Assembly (NCBI GenBank): GCA_021204085.1
Contig: JAJPZY010000090.1
Coordinates: forward strand, 1 to 64,000
Source: Clostridiales bacterium
Lineage (GTDB): Bacteria; Bacillota; Clostridia; Lachnospirales; Lachnospiraceae
Direction: 5' to 3'
DNA: 64,000 nucleotides
The translations under genes and the position numbers were made by a program. The notes beneath the pieces are model-generated. The model was not told the origin of the DNA, did no database searches, and worked only from the letters and a program-made list of their open reading frames with translations. This document shows positions 36,623-44,743 of the stretch, piece by piece (position 1 is the stretch's first letter; every line of letters begins with the position of its first letter).

Positions 36623-38092
36623 ATGAAATTATCAGATTTACTTAAAAAAACAGATTACAGATGTATACAGGGAACGACAGACTGTGAGATTACGACACTG
36701 GTCTATGATTCCAGAAAAATAGAGGCAGGTTCTGTATTTGTCTGCATTACAGGGGCAGTCAGCGACGGGCATCAGTACATCGCGCAGGCTGCGGCTAACG
36801 GCGCAGCGGCGATTATTGCGGAGAAAGATGTACAGGCACCGGATACGGTGACGCTGATCCGCGTGGAAGATACCAGAGCTGCACTGGCGGAGATGGCAGC
36901 CGCCTATTTCGGATATCCGGCTGAAAAGCTGACGACGATAGGTATTACCGGTACCAAGGGGAAAACCACGGCTACCTATATGGTGAAGTCCATCCTGGAG
37001 CATTCCGGCTATCGATGCGGGCTCATTGGAACGATTGAGATTCTCATTGGTGATGAAGCAATACCGGCATCCAACACGACTCCGGAGTCCTATCTTGTTC
37101 AGGAGTATTTTCGAAAGATGGTGGATGCCGGCTGTGATTGCGTGGCCATGGAGGTGTCTTCCCAGGGGCTGATGCTGCACAGAGTCGGAGGCTTTATCTT
37201 TGATTACGGCATCTTTACCAATCTCGAGCCGGATCACATCGGCCCTAATGAACACAAAGACCTGGATGATTATATTCATTGTAAAAGCCTGCTGTTTCAG
37301 CAGTGCCGCCACGGTATTTTCAACGCGGATGACGCACATCTGGAGAAGATTCTGGAGGGTCATACCTGTGAAGTGGAGACCTACGGCTTTTCGAAGGATG
37401 CGGATCTTGTCGCAGAGGATGTTCATCTCTTCGATAAAGGGGGCAGCCTCGGTGTGGCCTATCACATGAGCGGAAAGCTGGATATGGATGTGGAGATTGA
37501 TATCCCTGGCAAGTTCAGCGTATATAATTCCATGACGGCAATATCCATCTGCCGGCATTTTGGAGTGAAGACTGATACGATTCGCCGGTCTCTTTCGCAG
37601 ATTCATGTAAAGGGCAGAGTGGAAATTCTGCCGGTTTCTTCCAGATTTACATTGATGATTGACTACGCGCATAATGCCATGAGCCTGGAAAGTCTGCTTA
37701 CGACTTTAAAGGAATATCATCCGAAACGTCTGGTATGTCTGTTTGGCTGCGGCGGCAACCGTTCCCGCGACCGCCGTTTTCAGATGGGAGAGGTGTCTTC
37801 CCGGCTGGCGGATTTGACGATCGTGACTTCGGACAATCCGAGAAATGAGGAACCGGAGGCGATTATTGAGGATATCATCACAGGTGTCAAAAAGGCCGAC
37901 GGCAGATACATTTCTATTGTTGACCGTGCAGAGGCCATTCGTTATGCGATCGAGCATGCCGAAGAGGGGGATGTGATCGTTCTGGCCGGAAAAGGGCATG
38001 AGGATTATCAGGAAATCTGCGGGAAAAAGCACCATATGGATGAACGCGAACTGGTGGCGGACGTGGTGAAAGACGGGAATTTCATAAAATAA
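36623..38092 (+). CDS. murE: UDP-MurNAc-tripeptide synthetase
   Basis: Adds the third peptide residue to UDP-MurNAc-L-Ala-D-Glu. 489 aa with the ATP loop GTKGKTTATYM (near 112). The specificity motif is DNPR (SDNPRNEEPE near 407), which by family knowledge indicates meso-diaminopimelate rather than lysine. This agrees with dapF upstream. Other mur genes are not in the window. The gene is followed by about 170 bases before pyrH. Confidence 0.96.
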   Translation: MKLSDLLKKTDYRCIQGTTDCEITTLVYDSRKIEAGSVFVCITGAVSDGHQYIAQAAANGAAAIIAEKDVQAPDTVTLIRVEDTRAALAEMAAAYFGYPAEKLTTIGITGTKGKTTATYMVKSILEHSGYRCGLIGTIEILIGDEAIPASNTTPESYLVQEYFRKMVDAGCDCVAMEVSSQGLMLHRVGGFIFDYGIFTNLEPDHIGPNEHKDLDDYIHCKSLLFQQCRHGIFNADDAHLEKILEGHTCEVETYGFSKDADLVAEDVHLFDKGGSLGVAYHMSGKLDMDVEIDIPGKFSVYNSMTAISICRHFGVKTDTIRRSLSQIHVKGRVEILPVSSRFTLMIDYAHNAMSLESLLTTLKEYHPKRLVCLFGCGGNRSRDRRFQMGEVSSRLADLTIVTSDNPRNEEPEAIIEDIITGVKKADGRYISIVDRAEAIRYAIEHAEEGDVIVLAGKGHEDYQEICGKKHHMDERELVADVVKDGNFIK

Positions 38093-38260
38093 ATGATGTT
38101 GAAAAAGAGTACTTATGCGATTCTTAAGTAAAAGTTTATTGCTTTGGGGCTAGGTTTTTTGAATCTGATGTGATATGCTGTAATACAGCATCTGAACGAT
38201 TGAAGACTGCTCAAAATATTTTTAAAACCTTTGAATTGTCAAAGAGGAGGATATGTCCTG
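38093..38260 (+). promoter_or_regulatory. Leader before pyrH with 17-bp palindrome
   Basis: ATGCTGTAATACAGCAT (38175-38191) is a perfect palindrome with 8-bp arms and one central base. TTGAAT (38159) and TAATAC (38181), 16 bp apart, could be a weak promoter overlapping it. No terminator for murE is clear. Confidence 0.45.
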
Positions 38261-38956
38261 ATGAAGCGAGTATTATTAAAACTAAGCGGCGAAGCCCTGG
38301 CGGGCGATAAGAAGACAGGATTTGATGAAAAAACCGTGCTTATGGTTGCAGGCCAGGTCAAACAGCTGGTTGACAGGGGAATCGAAGTCGGCATTGTGAT
38401 CGGCGGAGGTAATTTCTGGCGGGGCCGTACAAGTGAGAACATCGACCGGACAAAGGCTGACCAGATCGGCATGCTGGCGACGGTCATGAACTGCATTTAT
38501 GTGTCTGAAGTTTTCCGGTCGGTGGGCATGATGACGAATATACTGACACCGTTTGAATGCGGCTCTTTTACCAAACTGTTCTCAAAGGATCGGGCAAATA
38601 AGTACTTTGCAAAGAATATGGTTGTCTTTTTCGCGGGCGGCACCGGACATCCTTATTTTTCAACAGATACAGCGACGGTTCTGCGTGCGATCGAGATTGA
38701 GGCGGACGGTATTCTGCTGGCAAAGTCGATTGACGGAGTGTACGACAGCGACCCGAAGCAGAACCCGGACGCAAAACGGTATGACGAGATCTCTATCCGC
38801 GAGGTGATTAATCAGAAGCTGGAAGTGGTGGATCTGGCTGCTTCCATTCTCTGCATGGAAAATCATATGCCTATGTATGTGTTTGCGCTGAATGAGGAGA
38901 ACAGCATTGTGAAAGCGCTTTCCGGGGAATTTAACGGAACCGTGGTAACGGTCTGA
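38261..38956 (+). CDS. pyrH: UMP kinase
   Basis: Phosphorylates UMP to UDP; hexameric amino-acid-kinase-fold enzyme regulated by UTP and GTP. KRVLLKLSGEALAG opens the protein; IGGGNFWRG near 48 and the C-terminal NEENSIVKAL stretch are typical. The ATG at 38261 behind AGAGGAGGATATG gives 231 aa and replaces a 10-codon extension. It starts the pyrH-frr-uppS-cdsA-dxr-rseP-ispG-polC run; rpsB and tsf, which usually precede it, are not upstream here. Confidence 0.96.
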   Translation: MKRVLLKLSGEALAGDKKTGFDEKTVLMVAGQVKQLVDRGIEVGIVIGGGNFWRGRTSENIDRTKADQIGMLATVMNCIYVSEVFRSVGMMTNILTPFECGSFTKLFSKDRANKYFAKNMVVFFAGGTGHPYFSTDTATVLRAIEIEADGILLAKSIDGVYDSDPKQNPDAKRYDEISIREVINQKLEVVDLAASILCMENHMPMYVFALNEENSIVKALSGEFNGTVVTV

Positions 38957-39012
38957 AATGAATGGTAAACAGAAATATTTCAAATAAAATACATATAACG
39001 GAGGTTTACAAG

Positions 39013-39567
39013 ATGAATGAAAAAATAAAACCCTATGAGGATAAGATGCAGAAATCCTATCAGAGTCTGCTGAATGAGTTCGGTTCCATTCGCGCGGGAC
39101 GCGCGAACCCCCATGTGCTCGACCAGCTTCGCGTGGATTATTATGGTTCTCCGATGCCGATCCAGCAGGTGGCGAATGTATCTGTTCCGGAGCCTCGGAT
39201 GATCATGATTCAGCCGTGGGAGGCTTCCATGGTAAAGGCAATCGAGAAAGCAATCCTGACTTCTGATCTCGGCTTAAATCCTACGAATGACGGCAAGTCA
39301 ATTCGCCTGATCTTCCCGGAACTGACGGAGGAAAGACGTAAAAGCTTATCGAAAGATGTGCGGAAAAAGGGCGAGGGTGCAAAGGTTGCAGTCCGCAACA
39401 TCCGCCGGGACGGCAATGATGCGATGAAGAAGCAGGGAAAGGCGGAAGGCATTTCCGAAGACGGAATCAAGGATCTGCAGAACGAGGTTCAGAAGCTGAC
39501 GGATAAGTATATCGCGATGGTTGACGACGCGGTAGAGGAAAAAGTCAAAGAGATTATGACCGTGTAA
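39013..39567 (+). CDS. frr: Ribosome recycling factor
   Basis: Splits post-termination ribosomes together with EF-G. 184 aa after starting at the ATG at 39013 behind GGAGGTTTACAAG. Typical stretches are FGSIRAGRANPHVLD near 22 and EERRKSLSKDVRKKGEGAKVAVRNIRRD near 112. Fifty-six bases separate it from pyrH. Confidence 0.97.
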   Translation: MNEKIKPYEDKMQKSYQSLLNEFGSIRAGRANPHVLDQLRVDYYGSPMPIQQVANVSVPEPRMIMIQPWEASMVKAIEKAILTSDLGLNPTNDGKSIRLIFPELTEERRKSLSKDVRKKGEGAKVAVRNIRRDGNDAMKKQGKAEGISEDGIKDLQNEVQKLTDKYIAMVDDAVEEKVKEIMTV

Positions 39568-39599
39568 TCTGATATATTTTATTGAAAAGATAAAACAAA

Positions 39600-39629
39600 G
39601 GGAAAATCCACCGTATGGTGGGTTTTCCC
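39600..39629 (+). other. 13-bp hairpin between frr and uppS
   Basis: GGGAAAATCCACC/GGTGGGTTTTCCC with one G-T pair and a 4-base loop. There is no T tract after it, so it may attenuate or stabilise rather than terminate. Confidence 0.6.
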
Positions 39630-39684
39630 ATATATAATGAGACCGTTTGTCTCTTTGATCAAATGATGGAAAGGTAAACTGTCA

Positions 39685-40407
39685 ATGAATATAGAGGACT
39701 TGAAAATTCCCACCCATGTCTCAATTATTATGGACGGAAACGGAAGATGGGCGAAAAAGCGCGGGATGCCGCGGACATATGGGCACAGGAAGGGTGCGGA
39801 AGTCGTGATAGATATCTGTCGGGATGCGGGGAATCTGGGTATTAAATATCTGACGATCTACGCTTTTTCGACTGAAAACTGGAGCAGGCCGGAGCCGGAA
39901 GTAAAGACACTCATGCTCTTATTTGGAAAGTATCTGAAAATCTGTTATGATGAGGCGCAGGAGAACCATATGCGTGTCCGGGTGATCGGTGACAGGTCCG
40001 GGCTCTCTCGGGAGCTTCAGGAAAAAATTCGTGTGCTGGAGGAGGATACAAAAGATTTTACGAATTTTTATCTTCAGATTGCCATTAACTACGGAAGCCG
40101 GGATGAGATGATCCGTGCGATGAAGCGGATGATAGCCGATTACAGAGACGGACGGATTACGCTGGATGAGTTGGATGAGAGCCGTTTCGGAAGCTACCTG
40201 GATACGGCGGATATCCCGGATCCGGATCTGATGATCCGTACCAGCGGGGAACTGCGGCTGTCGAATTATCTGATGTGGCAGCATGCTTACAGTGAATTTT
40301 ATTTCACCGATACGCCGTGGCCGGATTTTAATAAGGCAGAGCTGGTGAAGGCGATTGAGGCATATACGATGCGGGACAGAAGATATGGGAAGGTAAAGGA
40401 AGCGTAG
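39685..40407 (+). CDS. uppS: Isoprenyl transferase (undecaprenyl diphosphate synthase)
   Basis: Condenses isopentenyl units onto farnesyl diphosphate in cis to make the C55 carrier for the cell wall. 240 aa. The N-terminal MDGNGRWAKKRG motif (near 14) has the catalytic Asp; SNYLMWQHAYSEFYF is near 192. GGAAAGGTAAAC lies upstream. It shares this cluster with dxr and ispG, which supply the isoprenoid units. Confidence 0.96.
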   Translation: MNIEDLKIPTHVSIIMDGNGRWAKKRGMPRTYGHRKGAEVVIDICRDAGNLGIKYLTIYAFSTENWSRPEPEVKTLMLLFGKYLKICYDEAQENHMRVRVIGDRSGLSRELQEKIRVLEEDTKDFTNFYLQIAINYGSRDEMIRAMKRMIADYRDGRITLDELDESRFGSYLDTADIPDPDLMIRTSGELRLSNYLMWQHAYSEFYFTDTPWPDFNKAELVKAIEAYTMRDRRYGKVKEA

Positions 40408-40514
40408 CCCGCTTAAGCAGAGAAAGAAGCGCGCAGAAAGTATAGTATACGCAACGGGCAATGAGAGGTGCAGAATTTTCGAAATTGCCCGACGGATAAT
40501 GAAAGGGAAAAGCG

Positions 40515-41315
40515 ATGTTTAAGACGAGACTGGCAAGCGGTGCAGTGCTTGTCGTACTGGCATTATTGTTTATTATACATGGAGGGTACCTGCTTCTGGC
40601 GGTTATGGGAATCATTTCATTGATCGGCATGTACGAGCTCTACCGTGTTCTTAAAGTGGAAAAAACCCTCGGGATTGCCGGATACGCGGCGGCGGTTATT
40701 TATTATCTGAATCTGGCGTTTGATTTTATGCCGGATACGATGGCGCTGATCATGGGTTTTCTGGTCGTCTGTATGTGTATTTTTGTTTTCGGATATCCCC
40801 GGTTTCACGCGTCACAGGTCTTTGGTACATTTTTCGGATTCTTTTATGTGGCAATCATGCTGTCCTGTATATACCTGACCCGGTCACTGACCGGCGGCGT
40901 GTATCTGGTCTGGCTGATTTTCCTGTGCTCCTGGGGCTGCGATACCTGCGCGTACTGTTTCGGGATGCTTTTCGGCAAACACAAGATGTCGCCGAAGCTG
41001 AGCCCGAAGAAATCGGTGGAGGGCGCGGTCGGCGGTGTGTTCGGAGCCGTTGTCCTGACTTTGATCTACGGATTTTTATTCCGGAGTTCTATGGGCGCGG
41101 ATGTGGCGTATATAATGATGATGGCCGGAATCTGCGCGGCAGGCGCGCTGATCTCCATGGTAGGCGATCTGGCGGCTTCGGCAATCAAGCGGAATTATGA
41201 GATCAAGGATTACGGCAAGCTGATCCCGGGCCACGGCGGAATATTGGACCGCTTTGACAGTGTGATTTTCACGGCGCCGATCATCTATTTTCTCTCATTG
41301 TATCTGATCTGCTGA
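40515..41315 (+). CDS. cdsA: Phosphatidate cytidylyltransferase
   Basis: Makes CDP-diacylglycerol from CTP and phosphatidate, the branch point for phospholipids. A 266-aa membrane protein with about seven segments. The C-terminal signature SPKKSVEGAVGG...HGGILDRFDSV is complete. AAAGGGAAAAGCG precedes the ATG. Tight 43-base gap to dxr. Confidence 0.95.
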   Translation: MFKTRLASGAVLVVLALLFIIHGGYLLLAVMGIISLIGMYELYRVLKVEKTLGIAGYAAAVIYYLNLAFDFMPDTMALIMGFLVVCMCIFVFGYPRFHASQVFGTFFGFFYVAIMLSCIYLTRSLTGGVYLVWLIFLCSWGCDTCAYCFGMLFGKHKMSPKLSPKKSVEGAVGGVFGAVVLTLIYGFLFRSSMGADVAYIMMMAGICAAGALISMVGDLAASAIKRNYEIKDYGKLIPGHGGILDRFDSVIFTAPIIYFLSLYLIC

Positions 41316-41358
41316 GAGTGTTTTTCTAAAATATGTTAAAAATGGATGGAGATATCAG

Positions 41359-42522
41359 ATGAAGACAATAGCGATTCTCGGATCAACAGGATCCATCGGG
41401 ACACAGACGCTGGACGTCATCCGTCAGCATAAGGAGGATTTTTGCGTAAGCGCCCTCTCCGCAGGCGGCAATGTGGCGCTGCTTGAGAAGCAGATACGGG
41501 AGTTTCATCCGGCACTGGTTTCGGTTGCATCGGAAAAGAAAGCAAAAGAGCTGCGGATTCTGACCGCAGACCTGGATATTGAGATTTTATACGGCATGGA
41601 GGGGCTCCTGGCTGTGGCGACGCAGGAGCAGTCAGAGATACTGGTGACGGCTGTCGTCGGTATGATGGGAATACGCCCCACGATGGCGGCTATCAAAGCC
41701 GGTAAGGATATTGCGCTGGCGAACAAGGAGACGCTGGTCACGGCCGGGCATCTGATCATGCCGATGGCAGAAGCGTGCGGCGTAAAAATCCTGCCGGTAG
41801 ACAGTGAACATTCCGCAATCTTCCAGTCCTGGCACGGGGAGAAAGCCTGCGGCAACCGTATTGATAAAATCCTCCTGACCGCTTCCGGAGGGCCGTTCCG
41901 CGGGAAAAAACGGGGGGACCTGGAGACCGTGATATTGGCGGACGCTCTCCATCATCCAAACTGGTCCATGGGAAGAAAAATCACCGTGGATTCCGCGACG
42001 ATGGTAAACAAAGGGCTGGAAGTGATGGAGGCGAAGTGGCTGTTTGGCGTGGAGCTGGATCAGATTCAGGTGGTGGTTCACCCGCAGAGTGTGATTCATT
42101 CGATGGTGCAGTATGAGGACGGCGCGGTCATCGCACAGCTCGGCACACCGGATATGCGGCTGCCAATTCAGTATGCGCTTTATTATCCGGAAAGAAGATA
42201 TCTGAATGAGGAAAGACTGGATTTCTATAAGCTGGCCTCGCTGACTTTTGAAAAACCGGATGCGGAGACATTTACCGGACTGCATCTCGCTCTTGAGGCG
42301 ATGCGCCGCGGCGGGAATATGCCGACTGTCTTTAACGCTGCCAATGAAAAAGCAGTTGCCCTGTTTCTGGATCAGAAAATCCGCTTCCTTGAGATCGCAG
42401 ATCTGATCGCGGAATCTATGGCAAATGTGCCATTTAAAGAACATCCTGATCTGGATGATATCCTGAACACAGAAAAAGCAGTATATGAATATATTGACCG
42501 GGGAGAGAAAGGAATAAGGTAG
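41359..42522 (+). CDS. dxr: 1-deoxy-D-xylulose-5-phosphate reductoisomerase
   Basis: First committed step of the MEP isoprenoid pathway, NADPH-dependent. 387 aa. The NADPH loop GSTGSIGTQTLDV is at residues 8-20; LANKETLVTAGH and SEHSAIFQ contain substrate and metal ligands, and VDSATMVNKGLEVMEAKWLF is conserved. It precedes rseP by four bases. Confidence 0.97.
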   Translation: MKTIAILGSTGSIGTQTLDVIRQHKEDFCVSALSAGGNVALLEKQIREFHPALVSVASEKKAKELRILTADLDIEILYGMEGLLAVATQEQSEILVTAVVGMMGIRPTMAAIKAGKDIALANKETLVTAGHLIMPMAEACGVKILPVDSEHSAIFQSWHGEKACGNRIDKILLTASGGPFRGKKRGDLETVILADALHHPNWSMGRKITVDSATMVNKGLEVMEAKWLFGVELDQIQVVVHPQSVIHSMVQYEDGAVIAQLGTPDMRLPIQYALYYPERRYLNEERLDFYKLASLTFEKPDAETFTGLHLALEAMRRGGNMPTVFNAANEKAVALFLDQKIRFLEIADLIAESMANVPFKEHPDLDDILNTEKAVYEYIDRGEKGIR

Positions 42523-42526
42523 CATT

Positions 42527-43567
42527 TTGATTGTAAGATATATAGTTGCGATTGTCCTCTTCAGCGTCATCATTCTTTTTCATGAACTGGGGCATTTCCT
42601 TCTTGCGAAGGCGAACAATATCCGCGTGAACGAGTTTTGCCTCGGATTCGGACCGACCATCGTCGGATTCACTAGGGGAGAGACGAAGTATTCCCTTAAG
42701 CTGCTTCCTTTCGGCGGCGCCTGCATGATGGAGGGAGAAGACAGCGAGAGTGACGATGAACGTTCTTTCCAGAAAAAATCGGTCTGGGCGAGAATCAGCG
42801 TGGTCGCCGCCGGACCCATTTTTAATTTCATCATGGCGCTGGTCTTCTCGGTTATCATTATTGCCAGCCTGGGTGTGATGAAGCCGGTGGTCGGAGACGT
42901 TATGGAGGGATATTCGGCGGCGGAAGCCGGACTGCAGGCCGGAGATGAGATTGTAAAACTCGGCAGCAAGAATATCCACTTTTATAAGGAAGTCAGCATG
43001 TACTCCCTGTTTCATGAAGGGGAAACGACCGAGGTAACTTTCGTGCGTGACGGCGAGACTTTGACGGCAACATTGACGCCAACCTATGATGAGGAAAGCG
43101 GACGGTATCTCTATGGGATTTATGCGGAGGGCTCTTACACCAGGATGGGCCCGGCCCAAACAATTCTGTATGGGGTCTATGATGTCAAATACTGGATTCA
43201 ATACACGTTTAAGAGCCTCGGTATGCTGGTCACGGGGCAGGTTACCGTAAATGACCTCTCCGGACCGGTCGGAATCGTAAAAACCATCGGGGATACCTAT
43301 GAAGAGAGCATGGCGGACGGGTATTTTTATGTGTTTTTAAATATGCTGAATATCGGAATCCTTTTGTCAGCAAACCTGGGGGTCATGAATCTGCTCCCGC
43401 TGCCTGCGCTGGACGGCGGACGGCTGGTTTTCCTCTTTATTGAGGCAATACGCGGGAAACGCATCAGCGAAAACAAAGAGGGCATGGTACACTTTATCGG
43501 TCTGATGTGTCTGTTTGCGCTGATGATCTTTGTGATGTTCAATGATGTCCGGAAGCTGTTTTTGTAA
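42527..43567 (+). CDS. rseP: RIP metalloprotease RseP
   Basis: Membrane-embedded site-2 zinc protease that cleaves anti-sigma factors or signal peptides inside the bilayer. The zinc motif HELGH lies at residues 19-23 in the first membrane helix; one PDZ domain spans about 120-195; the third ligand is in PALDGGRL near 290. The start is a TTG at 42527, four bases after the dxr stop; no ATG is available near the conserved N-terminus. 346 aa. The gene runs into ispG, whose true start lies downstream of its stop. Confidence 0.94.
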   Translation: MIVRYIVAIVLFSVIILFHELGHFLLAKANNIRVNEFCLGFGPTIVGFTRGETKYSLKLLPFGGACMMEGEDSESDDERSFQKKSVWARISVVAAGPIFNFIMALVFSVIIIASLGVMKPVVGDVMEGYSAAEAGLQAGDEIVKLGSKNIHFYKEVSMYSLFHEGETTEVTFVRDGETLTATLTPTYDEESGRYLYGIYAEGSYTRMGPAQTILYGVYDVKYWIQYTFKSLGMLVTGQVTVNDLSGPVGIVKTIGDTYEESMADGYFYVFLNMLNIGILLSANLGVMNLLPLPALDGGRLVFLFIEAIRGKRISENKEGMVHFIGLMCLFALMIFVMFNDVRKLFL

Positions 43568-43598
43568 TTTTGGTAATTCGGGAAAATCAGGTGATGTT

Positions 43599-44660
43599 AT
43601 GAGAATGAAAACAAGAGAAATTAAAATCGGCGATGTTGCCATTGGCGGGAATCATCCCATCGCCATCCAGTCCATGACGAACACAAAGACGCAGGATGTG
43701 GAGGCGACGGTTGCGCAGATTCTCCGGCTGGAACGGGCGGGATGCCAGATCATCCGCTGCACGGTGCCGGATATGGAGGCCGCGCGGGCATTTGCTGAGA
43801 TCAAAAAACAGATTCACATTCCTCTGGTGGCGGATATCCATTTTGATTACCGTCTGGCAATCGCTGCTATGGAAAACGGTGCAGATAAAATCCGTATTAA
43901 CCCCGGGAATATCGGCTCGCCCGAAAAGCTGAAAGCCGTGGTGGATGCGGCGCGGGAGCGCAATATCCCGATCCGTGTTGGTGTCAACAGCGGTTCGCTG
44001 GAAAAAGAACTGCTGGAGAAATACGGCGGCGTGACAGCGGAGGGTCTGGTGGAGAGTGCGCTGGACAAGGTGCGTATGATCGAGGAATACGGGTATCATA
44101 ACCTGGTTATCAGTATTAAGTCTTCGGATGTGCTGATGTGCGTCCGCGCCCATGAGCTGATTTCCACGCAGACGGATTATCCTCTCCATGTGGGAATCAC
44201 GGAGGCAGGAACGGTTTTCAGCGGCAATATTAAGTCGGCCATCGGTCTGGGGCTGATCTTGCATCAGGGAATCGGCGACACGATCCGGGTATCCCTGACC
44301 GGAGACCCGGCGGAGGAAATCCGTTCCGCAAAGCAGATCCTGCGGACACTGGGGCTGCGAAAGGGAGGCGTCGAGGTGGTTTCGTGTCCGACCTGCGGGC
44401 GGACCAGCATTGACCTGATTTCTTTGGCAAATCAGGTGGAGACCATGGTGATGGAATTTCCGCTGGATATCAAAGTGGCGGTCATGGGCTGCGTGGTCAA
44501 CGGACCGGGCGAAGCGCGAGAGGCCGATATCGGCATCTGCGGCGGGCAGGGCGAAGGGCTGCTCATCCACCGGGGCGAGGTGATCCGCCGTGTGCCGGAA
44601 GACCAGCTGCTGGATGCGCTGCGCGGAGAACTGATGAACTGGAAAGAAAGTGCGTTGTAA
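43599..44660 (+). CDS. ispG: HMB-PP synthase (GcpE)
   Basis: Fe-S enzyme that reductively opens the cyclodiphosphate MEcPP to HMBPP, late in the MEP pathway. Cysteine ligands of the [4Fe-4S] cluster are in SCPTCGRTS (near 265) and GCVVNGPGEA (near 305). I start at 43599 (353 aa) five bases after AGGTG; the track ORF overlaps rseP with no ribosome binding site. An ATG two codons later (43605) is an alternative. Confidence 0.95.
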   Translation: MRMKTREIKIGDVAIGGNHPIAIQSMTNTKTQDVEATVAQILRLERAGCQIIRCTVPDMEAARAFAEIKKQIHIPLVADIHFDYRLAIAAMENGADKIRINPGNIGSPEKLKAVVDAARERNIPIRVGVNSGSLEKELLEKYGGVTAEGLVESALDKVRMIEEYGYHNLVISIKSSDVLMCVRAHELISTQTDYPLHVGITEAGTVFSGNIKSAIGLGLILHQGIGDTIRVSLTGDPAEEIRSAKQILRTLGLRKGGVEVVSCPTCGRTSIDLISLANQVETMVMEFPLDIKVAVMGCVVNGPGEAREADIGICGGQGEGLLIHRGEVIRRVPEDQLLDALRGELMNWKESAL

Positions 44661-44743
44661 TTTGCTGCGCCCTGAGGAAAGCGTGAAGGGTGTCTGAGGC
44701 GTACATTGGATAAAGGGAACGATAAGGGAGATACGGCAGCGGC

